From positions 871,501-935,500 of the forward strand of contig JABAKD010000022.1 in NCBI GenBank assembly GCA_012845835.1: DNA of 64,000 nucleotides, in the 5' to 3' direction. The translations under genes and the position numbers were made by a program. Below are positions 46,501-49,155 of the stretch, in pieces. The DNA comes from Undaria pinnatifida (taxonomy: Eukaryota > Sar > Phaeophyceae > Laminariales > Alariaceae). Position 1 is the stretch's first letter. Each line of letters opens with the position of its first letter. The notes under the pieces were generated by a model. The model had not been told where the DNA came from and did no database searches. It saw only the letters and a list, made by a program, of their open reading frames with translations.

Positions 46501-47025
46501 GGGGGAAAAGGTTTTTTTCGAAAAGAAATATAGATGCCCCCTGGATTTCCCCCCGGGGGAAAAACGTTTTTTCCGAAAAAAAATATAGATGCCCCCTGGA
46601 TTTACCCCCGGGGTATGTATTTTAGCCGGAGATACCCCCGCGGGTAGAAGGTTTTTTGGGTCAGGTGCCCAGCCCCAAAGGGTTCTCGGACCGATACCGA
46701 GCACCTTTGCCGCTCCACACCTTCCCAATTGGCCTCCATCCGCACACTTCTACCGCGAGTGCCGCAAAGCGTCAAGCTTTTGGCTGGGCTCGGACGAGGT
46801 GCGCCCAGTCCTTCCGGTCATCTTGCGCAGCGAGAACGGCGGATCTGGGTATCCCCTGGTAGGCGAACCCTTTCTATTTTTTTGGAGGATGCATTGCCGT
46901 CGGGACGGGACAAGCATCCCCACGTGCTTTCCTCCTCCTCCTCCTTTTCTTTCTTCTCCTCCTCCTTGGTATAATCCCTCCTCCTTTCTCTCCTTCCTGA
47001 ACTGCTGCTCGTAGATCTCGTCCAT
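1..47025 (-). CDS. Large multi-exon EF-hand / IQ / WW-like protein gene (22 coding exons found; 3' end beyond window)
   Basis: This entry spans the whole locus; exons are listed separately. The exons were joined because each is flanked by AG acceptor and GT donor sites on the minus strand and because all successive phases agree. Exons 1 to 21 sum to 2802 nt, exactly 934 codons. The product starts with a charged region, then has two EF-hand-like loops (about residues 249-260 and 298-309), a canonical IQ motif (about 546-560), an IQ-like segment (about 602-615), a Glu/Lys/Arg-rich coiled-coil-like stretch (630-845), WW-like segments (about 865-930) and an acidic Ser/Pro/Glu tail from 935. EF-hands bind calcium, IQ motifs bind calmodulin and WW domains bind proline-rich ligands, so a calcium-regulated scaffold or cytoskeletal role is plausible, but that is inference. 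Introns make up over 90% of the locus. I do not recognise a named orthologue. The start and exon 10 are the least certain parts. Confidence 0.72.
698..812. repeat. (CAA)n-type microsatellite
   Basis: A tract of mostly CAA units with some CAG, CAT and CGA interruptions, inside intron 21. It gives artificial poly-Thr, poly-Asn and poly-Leu frames. Confidence 0.95.
870..1080. repeat. G-rich minisatellite, three units
   Basis: The phrase GAGGACATGTAAGT, or a close variant, recurs at about 881, 940 and 1009, each followed by a G-rich segment, giving a period of 60-70 bp. No coding sense. Confidence 0.7.
3668..4020 (+). repeat. Dispersed repeat family A, copy 1
   Basis: Starts at CTCCAGCTGTGAGATCGAAG, preceded by A-rich sequence. 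It shares blocks CAAGCTGTGTG, CTCATTAAGGATATAGG, CTTGTACCAGGGTCAAC and GGGGACAAAATCTGACAG with copies at 4099 and 6931 and with inverted copies at 21190 and 22988. No ORF; likely a non-autonomous element of unknown class. Confidence 0.85.
4099..4340 (+). repeat. Dispersed repeat family A, copy 2
   Basis: Same order of blocks as copy 1, from CTCCAGCTGTGAGATCGAAG to GACAGCAGCTGTGGAA. It lacks the 3' G-rich part present in copies 1 and 4. Confidence 0.85.
5235..5535 (+). repeat. GATCTA-tract repeat family, copy 1
   Basis: A CATCTAGA/GATC-rich head (5240-5290) is followed by a body containing TTTTGTGCAGGATCTG, a block around GCGGAAGCATGTACC and CTCAAGTGGGGATGGG. The same order of blocks occurs at 36850-37205 and, inverted, at 37855-38222 and 41610-41880. 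Confidence 0.75.
6250..6530. repeat. Long (CAA)n-type microsatellite
   Basis: About 280 bp of CAA units with CGA, CCA and GAA variants at the left end. It creates long poly-Val, poly-Leu and poly-Thr frames that are not genes. Confidence 0.95.
6931..7042 (+). repeat. Dispersed repeat family A, copy 3 (5' part)
   Basis: Starts with the same CTCCAGCTGTGAGATCGAAG block after an A-rich run and breaks off after CTCATTAAGGATATAGG. Confidence 0.8.
7441..7539 (-). CDS. Exon 21: WW-like domain
   Basis: The acceptor is GTGCCTGCAG and the donor is TGTGAG|GTGAGA. The exon is exactly 33 codons, phase 0 at both ends, about residues 902-934. It starts with Trp, has YYYNPKT in the middle and ends with QWSKPAG. 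These are the first Trp, aromatic strand and second Trp-x-Lys-Pro of a WW fold, although the spacing is not the classical one. Confidence 0.86.
8253..8408 (-). CDS. Exon 20: WW-like segment
   Basis: The acceptor is CGTCTCAG and the donor is GACCGG|GTGAGA. The exon is exactly 52 codons, phase 0 at both ends, about residues 850-901. The segment AYYWYNTQIGTYLWDKPAGL matches the second half of a WW domain (aromatic cluster, Asn, Thr, final Trp-x-Lys-Pro). The usual first Trp is missing. A long pyrimidine-rich sense-strand tract lies in the intron just before it. Confidence 0.86.
8409..8947. other. Intron 19: polypyrimidine (sense strand) tract
   Basis: Bases 8515-8735 are almost purely purine on the plus strand (GGGCGAGGGCGAGGGGAAGG-like), hence a long C/T tract on the sense strand of the large gene, upstream of the exon 20 acceptor. 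A relic of the LINE-like 3' end lies at 8445-8520. Confidence 0.7.
8445..8520 (-). mobile_element. 3'-end relic of the LINE-like element
   Basis: On the minus strand the bases resemble the 3' end of the element at 9865-11645 (phrase GAGAGGGATGCGTGGTCA, then GGTCAAATGACTAAGGCAA). Only the C-terminal coding end survives. Confidence 0.7.
8948..9098 (-). CDS. Exon 19: coiled-coil-like segment with partial IQ motif
   Basis: The acceptor is TTGTTTGCAG and the donor is TTCAGC|GTGAGTA. The exon is 151 nt, entering with one base and leaving in phase 0, about residues 799-849. It encodes a Glu/Lys/Ala-rich helix (KYEEEEARAKADKEDKMSKL) followed by AAARVIQQMYHVF, which looks like the start of an IQ motif. 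Confidence 0.86.
9297..9375. repeat. Short minisatellite, unit about 22 bp
   Basis: Four imperfect units of GGCGGTGGGGCCTATATAA type in tandem, within intron 18. No gene. Confidence 0.75.
9490..9545. repeat. Interstitial telomere-like CCCTAA stretch
   Basis: CTCTAACCCTAACCCTAACC followed by degenerate CCCTAACCCC and CCCGAATCTAA units. Similar GGGTTA-type material recurs at 14580-14990 and 22086-22105, so this is an interstitial site, not a chromosome end. Confidence 0.75.
9865..11645 (+). mobile_element. Decayed LINE-like (non-LTR) retrotransposon, antisense in intron 18
   Basis: Translated plus-strand frames give reverse-transcriptase features: a segment ending in Lys-Val-Ala-Gln-Gly, a catalytic-type FADD box (about 10064-10075), EYTRKWRVTANV and DQYTHLGVEISK. 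Separated frames downstream give KLKWQY, VEKIWKGLAG, LRFRVGDLDLPERR, LGDRWWPQTAKQDGDR and RKRRNERPNVGG. The arrangement fits a non-LTR polymerase followed by a C-terminal region. Stops and frameshifts occur throughout (for example the TAG near 9938 and the break after 10410), so it is inactive. I recall this C-terminal wording from brown-algal genomes, which is the main taxonomic hint. It is antisense to the host gene. Confidence 0.75.
9997..10410 (+). pseudogene. Reverse transcriptase fragment of the LINE-like element
   Basis: This is the longest surviving frame (137 codons). It contains the FADD active-site box near its residue 26 and the C-terminal palm/thumb-like segment. It begins mid-domain and stops at 10408-10410, far short of a full polymerase. 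It is a relic, not a functional gene. Confidence 0.75.
11636..11790 (+). repeat. Dispersed repeat family E, copy 1
   Basis: Contains CGCGCTTGGTG, TGCCTGGTTGGTGAAAAC and GAGGGTCAATGGTCATACGA, then a C-run. Copies occur at 24295-24425 and 24445-24625 (inverted) and at 33530-33760. Here it directly follows the LINE-like relic. Class unknown. Confidence 0.7.
12163..12296 (-). CDS. Exon 18 of the EF-hand/IQ/WW-like gene
   Basis: The acceptor is GCCATATAG and the donor is CAAAG|GTGCCC. The exon is 134 nt, starts in phase 0 and ends with two bases, about residues 755-799. It encodes EIEAQKKAVLKMADRVEAEL and then an Ala/Asp/Lys-rich helix. A decayed copy of its first half lies just upstream at about 12361-12425. 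Confidence 0.82.
12297..14022. other. Intron 17 of the large gene
   Basis: Holds a decayed copy of exon 18 (12361-12425), a CAA tract (13473-13502), a family D fragment around 13125-13260 and a family C repeat (13560-13900, with GACTTCGAACACC and a GCGAGGAG phrase). A phase-0 open segment at 12905-13038 was considered as an exon and not accepted. Confidence 0.55.
12361..12425 (-). pseudogene. Decayed duplicate of exon 18
   Basis: The minus strand reads GCGATGCTGAAGATGGTAGA and continues ACAGAGTGAAGGC, closely matching exon 18 (GCGGTGCTGAAGATGGCAGA and on). The copy then meets an in-frame stop and lacks the second half. It lies about 65 bp upstream of the functional exon. Confidence 0.8.
14023..14166 (-). 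CDS. Exon 17: coiled-coil-like segment
   Basis: The acceptor is GTGGTTTCAG and the donor is CTCGAG|GTCAGT. The exon is exactly 48 codons, phase 0 at both ends, about residues 707-754. It encodes LEEQRIEQWLKDWAEKGEER and a second helix ending EKALQKSLE. The frame stays open to 13911 past the donor; the donor was preferred because it gives the phase required by exon 18. Confidence 0.82.
14474..14551 (-). CDS. Exon 16 of the EF-hand/IQ/WW-like gene
   Basis: The acceptor is TTTCCTGCAG and the donor is GAAAAG|GTGACA. The exon is exactly 26 codons, phase 0 at both ends, about residues 681-706. It encodes a short basic start and then an Arg/Ala/Lys-rich helix (RDRVAAEAKRRKLAAAEK), which continues the coiled-coil-like run. 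Confidence 0.82.
14580..14990. repeat. Degenerate telomere-like GGGTAA-rich tract
   Basis: On the plus strand, GGGTAAGGGTAAGGG-type units with GAGGGTA and GGGGAAGG variants fill about 400 bp between exons 16 and 15. Possible interstitial telomeric origin or simple G-rich expansion. Confidence 0.7.
15121..15270 (-). CDS. Exon 15: coiled-coil-like segment
   Basis: The acceptor is CGGGACAG and the donor is TTCAAG|GTGCCG. The exon is exactly 50 codons, phase 0 at both ends, about residues 631-680. It encodes a Glu/Lys/Gln-rich helix (AEAEMKQLLDKQAREAEVYK onward), with WFKEQRKIQEQ near the middle, typical of coiled coil. Confidence 0.85.
15781..15842 (-). pseudogene. Decayed duplicate of exon 14 core
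   Basis: The plus-strand phrases GCTTCTCCTTTGCTTTTCGG and TTCTCCTGGTTCTTCACAAC match exon 14 (GCTTCTCCTCTTCTGCTTTT, then CTCTCCTGGTTCGCCACAAC). Indels break the frame. It lies about 100 bp downstream of exon 14 in gene orientation. Confidence 0.75.
15945..16059 (-). CDS. Exon 14: IQ-like segment
   Basis: The acceptor is CAACGGCAG and the donor is GAGGAG|GTAAGC. The exon is 115 nt, entering with one base and leaving in phase 0, about residues 592-630. It encodes SMLQRLWRTRRAARK, which matches the spacing of an IQ motif with Leu-Gln in place of Ile-Gln. A Glu/Lys-rich helix follows. A decayed copy of the exon core lies at 15781-15842. Confidence 0.82.
16310..16460 (-). mobile_element. C-terminal relic of the LINE-like element
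   Basis: Minus-strand frame gives TNVGGVSARRRGGAPPQRG and a SQMTK phrase, matching the end of the element at 11500-11610. Only about 150 bp remain, in intron 13. Confidence 0.7.
17227..17273 (-). CDS. Exon 13 (47 nt) of the EF-hand/IQ/WW-like gene
   Basis: The acceptor is GGCGGCAG and the donor is AGAG|GTGAGT. The exon starts in phase 0 and ends with two bases, about residues 577-592. It encodes the charged helix EHFDREMALVDAEVE and joins in phase to exon 14 via Arg. It is accepted because both splice sites and both phases fit. Confidence 0.75.
17274..20461. other. Intron 12 of the large gene
   Basis: No exon seen. It carries single, diverged family B units (18045-18180, 18779-18930, 19690-19870), CTG-rich stretches (17865-17935, 18655-18690, 19290-19310) and a 12-bp minisatellite close to exon 12. 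Confidence 0.5.
20358..20437. repeat. 12-bp minisatellite (CGGGACAATAGC-type)
   Basis: Seven near-perfect units of CGGGACAATRSC just downstream of the exon 12 donor (in gene orientation). Confidence 0.85.
20462..20576 (-). CDS. Exon 12: canonical IQ motif
   Basis: The acceptor is AAAACCCAG and the donor is GCGCAG|GTAGGT. The exon is 115 nt, entering with one base and leaving in phase 0, about residues 538-576. It carries AIETIQRVYRGYQGR, a textbook IQ motif (IQxxxRGxxxR), followed by a basic helix. Such motifs bind calmodulin or light chains. Exon 14 has the same length (115 nt) and phase and also encodes an IQ-like segment, so the two may derive from an ancient exon duplication. Confidence 0.85.
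21190..21560 (-). repeat. Dispersed repeat family A, copy 4 (longest)
   Basis: Reverse complement of copy 1 over about 360 bp, including the G-rich 3' part and the phrase TTTGAACAAGAGGGAGTG. It lies in intron 11. Confidence 0.85.
21756..21923 (-). CDS. Exon 11 of the EF-hand/IQ/WW-like gene
   Basis: The donor is GGTTG|GTATTT and the acceptor GCCGCCAG follows a pyrimidine-rich stretch. The exon is 168 nt, about residues 482-538. It encodes a strongly basic helix (RMEIWKRLVRRRKHCVRLM) and a segment FRALQRQGGW. The basic amphipathic nature suits calmodulin binding. A phase-equivalent acceptor (CATCGCAG) lies 26 nt downstream. Confidence 0.68.
22547..22594 (-). CDS. Exon 10 (small; 5' limit ambiguous) of the EF-hand/IQ/WW-like gene
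   Basis: The donor CAAAG|GTAGGG is good and its phase fits exon 11. The peptide LEQDIRIAQRVSRPQ is helical and basic like its neighbours. Two phase-equivalent acceptors exist: one ending AACGAG (exon start 22594) and one ending GACGAG (start 22621). Both are GAG-type, so the 5' limit is not fixed. Confidence 0.5.
22720..22960 (+). mobile_element. Family D (TIR element) copy
   Basis: Starts with GTGTTACGATAGGGGTTGCG (degenerate TIR), contains CCTGGGCCATGGGATGG and ends near TTTGGGTGAGGCGTAGAGCTC. This block order is shared with the copies at 27035, 29440 and 33805. Confidence 0.7.
22988..23175 (-). repeat. Dispersed repeat family A, copy 5
   Basis: Reverse complement of the 5' half of family A, in intron 9. 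More diverged in the middle than copy 4. Confidence 0.8.
23315..23590. repeat. AT-rich repeats with GTCAGGAATCCTGAC-like phrase
   Basis: The phrase (AT)GTCAGGAWTSCTGA followed by AAAAAAGTGA recurs several times here and again at 28600-28740 (CAGGAGTCCTGACATCG, GTCAGGATTCCTGAA). Loose tandem arrangement with a period of about 60-70 bp; no coding sense. Confidence 0.6.
23631..23868 (-). CDS. Exon 9 of the EF-hand/IQ/WW-like gene
   Basis: The donor is TCCAT|GTAAGG. The acceptor chosen (GATGAG) is a less usual GAG type, but it is the site that gives the required two-base entry and an open frame. The exon is 238 nt, about residues 387-466. It encodes a Pro-rich start, a basic segment (LRQRPLKDLLRPARRFGLRD) and a long charged helix ending KKRRDKRNEAAIS. 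The 3' part is secure; the 5' 45 nt are less so. Confidence 0.7.
23895..24005. repeat. 14-bp minisatellite (GGTTACGGCACCGC)
   Basis: About seven units of GGTTACGGCACCGC with small changes, occupying much of intron 8 between exons 9 and 8. Confidence 0.9.
24097..24163 (-). CDS. Exon 8 of the EF-hand/IQ/WW-like gene
   Basis: The acceptor is CTGCCTTGCAG and the donor is ATCG|GTAAGT. The exon is 67 nt, starts in phase 0 and leaves one base, about residues 365-387. It encodes a mostly hydrophobic peptide (FEYIRLSCANSSGLLLVADA) of no recognised family. Confidence 0.75.
26025..26590 (-). mobile_element. Family D TIR element with an internal minisatellite
   Basis: Bounded by GTGCTACGATAGAGGT at the left and ACACCTCTATCGTAGCAT at the right, a 14-bp inverted terminal repeat. 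Between them lie TGAGGTTCCTC, CAGTCCCATGGC and a tandem array (26195-26530) of a roughly 29-bp unit containing GACGATTTTGGGTTAAGAAG. No ORF: a non-autonomous, MITE-like element. Confidence 0.8.
26195..26530. repeat. 29-bp minisatellite inside family D element
   Basis: Eleven or so units of the type CGACGATTTTGGGTTAAGAA followed by GCCTATTTC, with one-base variants. The seed phrase GATTTTGGGTTAAG also starts the larger array at 30351. Confidence 0.92.
26647..26800. repeat. (TTTG)n microsatellite
   Basis: Around 150 bp of TTTG repeats with two TTCG units near the right end. It is responsible for four overlapping repetitive open frames that are not genes. Confidence 0.97.
27035..27375 (+). mobile_element. 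Family D copy, diverged ends
   Basis: Left end GCGTGCTATCATGGAGGC, centre CCCAGACCATGGGATTTTG, then GGGGGGAGGTATAGCA, and a right end GTGCACGTCTCTACCCTTAG that resembles the other family ends. A tandem TATACTATTAATAGTGTAGA-like block sits inside at 27255-27310. Confidence 0.65.
27955..28410 (+). repeat. Family B tandem block
   Basis: Repeated phrases ACCGGCACTGTAGAGGGCAG, TGGCACTATTCAACCGGCAC and CCCCCCACTGTAGGTAGGAC with a period near 120 bp, four or so units with internal duplications. Single diverged units lie in intron 12. Confidence 0.85.
28924..29059 (-). CDS. Exon 7 of the EF-hand/IQ/WW-like gene
   Basis: The acceptor is GGGTGGCAG and the donor is TTGCAG|GTGGGA. The exon is 136 nt, entering with one base and leaving in phase 0, about residues 319-364. 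It encodes an acidic Ala/Glu-rich helix (FEKVDELGQAFDDAWKAV) continuing the EF-hand region, then an Ala/Glu-rich linker. Confidence 0.82.
29855..32130 (-). mobile_element. Family D-like element enlarged by a 1.72-kb array
   Basis: The left end has ACGTTACCATAGGGGTCAC, a degenerate TIR; the right end has ATACCTCTATCGTAGCG (32112-32128), a clear TIR. Inside are CAGTCCCATGGCCTAGGTAC (30267-30286) and CCGACGATTTCGGGTGAAGG (30332-30351), the same order as the 26-kb copy. A 20-bp perfect palindrome lies at 29908-29927. Confidence 0.65.
30351..32070 (+). repeat. 10-bp telomere-like array, 172 units of GAGGGTTAAG
   Basis: The 1,720 bp divide exactly into 172 decamers with no indel. Variants are single-base changes (AAGGGTTAAG, GAGGGTTGAG, GAGAGTTAAG, GAGGGTTATG, GAGGGTTTAG). 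Longer blocks are duplicated: the run beginning GAGGGTTATG at 30721 recurs at 31311, and that with GACGGTTAAG at 31641 recurs at 31901. The G-rich strand could form quadruplexes. Confidence 0.97.
32514..32638 (-). CDS. Exon 6: second EF-hand-like loop
   Basis: The acceptor is ACTGCCGCAG and the donor is ACCAG|GTATGG. The exon is 125 nt, starts in phase 0 and ends with two bases, about residues 278-319. The segment FDIDCNDPVSMDDF fits an EF-hand loop, with Asp 1, Asp 3, Asn 5, a Val at position 8 and Asp at position 12. It is followed by a hydrophobic helix. With exon 5 it forms an EF-hand-like pair. Confidence 0.82.
32639..34127. other. Intron 5 of the large gene
   Basis: Contains short CAG-rich bases (32910-32930), a family E copy (33530-33760) and a family D copy (33805-34110) that ends just before exon 5. 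No additional exon is supported. Confidence 0.5.
33805..34110 (+). mobile_element. Family D copy adjacent to exon 5
   Basis: Begins GCGTGCTACGATAAGAGGT, has GTGCCTAGGCCATGGGAATC in the centre and GAGGTGGGGTACGGAGG then CTCAAGTCAGGAACC at the right. The right TIR is not evident. Its end abuts the exon 5 donor region. Confidence 0.7.
34128..34229 (-). CDS. Exon 5: first EF-hand-like loop
   Basis: The acceptor is CTGTGCAG and the donor is ACG|GTAGGT. The exon is exactly 34 codons, phase 0 at both ends, about residues 244-277. It encodes VYSAFDGDRAGGIDWR followed by a hydrophobic helix. The loop has Asp at positions 1 and 3, Gly at 6, Ile at 8 and Asp at 9, typical of EF-hands. Position 12 is Cys instead of Glu, so calcium binding may be weak or lost. 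Confidence 0.82.
34270..34370 (+). mobile_element. 3'-end relic of the LINE-like element
   Basis: CTCGAAAGGGATGCGTGGTC, then a block like that at 11570-11640, followed by a C-rich run. Only the last 100 bp of the element are present, in intron 4. Confidence 0.7.
34540..34745. repeat. GACCCG-rich degenerate repeat
   Basis: GACCCGACC, ACCCGTGA and GGCCCGACCCG phrases recur many times over about 200 bp. No regular period and no coding sense. Confidence 0.55.
35881..36028 (-). CDS. Exon 4 of the EF-hand/IQ/WW-like gene
   Basis: The acceptor follows a pyrimidine tract (CATTTTCCTCGCAG) and the donor is GGCGAG|GTAAAC. The exon is 148 nt, entering with one base and leaving in phase 0. It encodes about residues 194-243. 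The sequence (SRSSFLTAMRRVYGFQIAPL, then DRPALQTLGE) resembles the helix leading into an EF-hand and joins directly to the loop in exon 5. Confidence 0.82.
36850..38222. mobile_element. Foldback-like element with long inverted arms ending in GATCTA tracts
   Basis: The left arm (36850-37205) runs from an ATAGATCAT tract through TGTTGTGCAGGATCT and a block with AAGCGCGGAGG to TCATCAAGTGGGGATAG. The right arm (37855-38222) repeats these blocks inverted (CTATCCCCACTTGATGATCT, AGATCCTGCACAA) and ends in a GATCTATATGATCTATA tract. The 650-bp centre carries a family D-like fragment and no ORF. Arms are imperfect. Confidence 0.6.
38040..38220. repeat. GATCTATAT microsatellite tract
   Basis: About 20 nine-base units GATCTATAT/GATCTATAC at the outer end of the right arm of the foldback-like element. 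Confidence 0.9.
38728..38882 (-). CDS. Exon 3 of the EF-hand/IQ/WW-like gene
   Basis: The acceptor is ACGCCAG and the donor is GACAG|GTGTGT. The exon is 155 nt, starts in phase 0 and ends with two bases, giving about residues 143-194. The peptide is helical and charged (EAYRARREEEGQNMYEARWK), then basic and Gly-rich. A decayed second copy of the exon and its upstream intron lies at 39540-39780. Confidence 0.8.
39540..39780 (-). pseudogene. Decayed duplicate of exon 3 and its upstream intron
   Basis: The plus-strand phrase GAGCTTTTGGAGCGCGAATA and CCTTCCACCTTTTGCC match exon 3 (CAGCTTTTGGAGCGCGAAGA, then CTTTCCACCTTGCC). The acceptor side (TTGAATGCACACCCTGACTT) is also recognisable. Indels destroy the frame. 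A third, shorter copy at 40470-40560 matches only the upstream intron. Confidence 0.8.
41020..41240. repeat. Tandem duplication, unit about 110 bp
   Basis: Phrases CATTGCTGCAGCATTCGATG, ACAGCTGTATGGATCT and CTTGGAAGGCCGGGAATTGC recur as GATTGCTGCTGCATTTGATA, ACAGCTGTATGCATCT and CTTGGAAGGCTGGGAATTGC. Two units, about 80% alike by eye. The open frames across it are not considered coding. Confidence 0.8.
42293..42446 (-). CDS. Exon 2 of the EF-hand/IQ/WW-like gene
   Basis: The acceptor is TTTCGCAG and the donor is ATC|GTGAGT. The exon is 154 nt, entering with one base and leaving in phase 0. It encodes about residues 91-142, a mixed segment with NSEEIRQKFGDAS and a Trp-Phe pair (RHWFTDRG) followed by KFGAKRRLFKDQ. 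I recognise no family. The donor region is duplicated in weak form at about 41905-41945. Confidence 0.75.
42447..46753. other. Intron 1 of the large gene (4.3 kb)
   Basis: No exon seen. A repeat at 45520-45630 (phrase GGGGCTTCGCCGGCGGCCTG) has a second copy at 47400-47510. The palindromic array at 46272-46625 lies next to exon 1. The bases between 42500 and 45500 look like single-copy, AT-moderate DNA in which I see nothing further. Confidence 0.5.
46272..46625. repeat. Array of 54-57-bp units, each with two palindromes
   Basis: Seven units of the form TTTACCCCCGGGGGGAAAA, GTTTTTTTCGAAAAAAAA, TATAGATGCCCCCTGGA. Each unit has a CCCCCGGGGG palindrome and a TTTTTTTCGAAAAAAA palindrome. Diverged partial units lie at 47065-47190, so the repeats flank exon 1 on both sides. 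Confidence 0.92.
46754..47025 (-). CDS. Exon 1 (probable start exon) of the EF-hand/IQ/WW-like gene
   Basis: The frame is open from ATG (47025-47023) to the donor at 46753, and an in-frame TGA lies two codons upstream of the ATG. The first 16 codons give a charged peptide beginning MDEIYEQQFRKERKEE. A low-complexity Gly/Glu/Lys stretch follows, and then a more protein-like end. The last codon is split 2+1 and completed by exon 2 to Arg. A shorter alternative begins at the acceptor CTACCAG (exon 46754-46855) with the same phase. In that case more 5' exons would lie to the right and this ATG would not be the start. Confidence 0.5.
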
Positions 47026-48924
47026 GTTTCATGTGTGTGTGGTGTGTGTGTCTTTTTTCTTGCCCCCCCCCCGGGAAGATGCCCCCTCGAGGTAATGTTG
47101 AAAACAAAAAAAGATCCCCCCTCTTTCTGGTTTCCCCCCCGGGGGATGTGCATTCACCAAAAAAAAGATCCCCTCCCCGGGGGGAAATCAGAGATGATTA
47201 CGGTACATCGTGCGAGAGACAGACGTGTCGTCGTGTCATGCAGATCCCACCCGTCAAACATGCACGCAAGAGCTGTTCCACACAGACCTCAACCGGCCAA
47301 TACCATCTGTATCGTGCAGATGCAGATCATACCGGTACAAATCAACGACCTGTCTGCCTCGACAGATCTACAGAAGTAGTAGTAGATCATATCAGGCTCT
47401 ACAAAGGGCTTCGCTGGCGGTCTGGAAGGCCGCCGGTCGCAGGCTTGCGTACACATGCGCAACATGTTAGCGACGGTGTAGTAAAGGATAAAGATAAGAT
47501 ATGATGCCAAGTTGTTTGATATATATGCATATGTATGCAGTCAGTCGAGCAAAATAAATACGGCATTATTCCACGCGTATAGATAGGGAAAAGGGGTACA
47601 ACTGAAAATTCATAAAAGGGTAAGTACAGATGCTACCGCTGCTGTATAATAATGTGGAAAGCATCGCTGTAAACGCCCCTGAAGCATTCAATACCCTCCG
47701 GCCAACGCAGTCCTCGAAGTGAACGTGAAGAATGTTTTAGTATTCTTTCAAAATAAGTACACGCACGGAAAGCAACAAACGAGACAGGTACGGGGAAAAA
47801 AGCGCGCTCTCTCTGTAAAGATTTCGTAGATACTACCTGGAACATACCTGGTACATATCATTGGGAGGAAAAAAAAAACAGAAATCACAAGCAGTAGTGA
47901 TGGTTGATGAATTTTGAGAAAGGGATCAAACTCAATAGGTGCAGGCCCATAGAGGGCATGAACGGGACACACAGAGCCCATCGTAAAGCGGGGCAAGGCG
48001 TACGGTTGCAGGGACGAGACGGAAACGCTCCACGATGCCTGATAGGTAAATCCCCCAAAAACATGGATATGCAGAAAACGGCCGTGTAACTTCAACACAA
48101 TACGTACAGAGCAGCTAGTTGTTTTGTTGGGGCGGATGAAAACCGGTACTCCCTCGGCGCGTAACACGAAGAAAGAAGACGTTGAAAGAACAGGACACAC
48201 ATACGCAGGCTGATACGACAGGACCACGAAAGGATGCGAGGCATGAACGGGACAAACACAGGCTATCATACATCAGGGTAACATCTTTGGCGTAAAGGCT
48301 GCAGAAACGTAAAAAACAAGAAGGAAAGAACGGAACACATCAGGACGAGGCGTAAAATAGGATGCGCTAAAAAGTTGTACTCGTGCATACTCTGTTGACC
48401 GGGAGAATGCAAACCACGCAGATGAGCTCGTTCGCTTCTTCGTTGAGTCACGCTCAGGGCGAAACGTGTTCGCTGTGAAGGGGCAGGAATGGGGTCTTCC
48501 TGCACGTTCTGGTCGCATGAATCAAAATATAAAGCGACTCCATGAAAAGCAACACTTCCTCGCAAGCTGTGGGCCCCGGGACCCGTTATCCCCACACTCA
48601 GTTTGTTCGTAAGCTCGTCGATGACTTTATACGCCATCGTATCGGTGGTCTCTGTCGACTTGGTATTCTTGGTCGGGAAACTCTTCAGGGGATCAATCGG
48701 TCGTGGCGGCTAGCAGGTGGAGGATGCGGTGATGGGAGAAGGTGTTGGTGGGGTTGTGTGTGGCTGCTGGGATGCGGGTCCCACAGAAAGCGGGATCATT
48801 GCCGGCAACTACGACAATGCTGTTGTTTATTTTTTTTGTCAAATTCTGGGAGCGCGTGTATAGGATGATATGATGACGCACAGCGTAGCTGCGTATAATA
48901 GAAAGGTAAGACCACAGCAGCTGC

Positions 48925-49155
48925 TACTGCAGATACTGTACGTAGTACATACCGTGCGTAGCAATGTAGACAGCTCATGCCCAGCTCCATCACAGCTGCT
49001 ACTACTGCTGCTGCACATGTCACGTTCTGTGCTGTAGACTACATACTCGTACACGTAGCTCTCTCTGAGCTTCTGCTGCAGATACTGTACGTAGGGCATA
49101 CCGTACGTAGCAACGTTGACGGTACATGCGTAGGTCCATCACAGCTGCTACTACG
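48925..49155. repeat. Tandem duplication, period about 149 bp
   Basis: CTGCAGATACTGTACGTAGT, CATACCGTGCGTAGCAATG and CCATCACAGCTGCTACT recur 149 bp later with a few changes (ACTGTACGTAGGGCATACCG and on). Confidence 0.8.

Noticed and set aside
46272-46625. Regular repeats considered as a CRISPR array
   Set aside because: Units are contiguous with no variable spacers, there are no cas genes, and the DNA is eukaryotic.
48266-48637. Minus-strand ORF starting MAYKVIDELTNKLS
   Set aside because: Only the first 15 residues look protein-like. No splice partner was found and the opposite strand is equally open.
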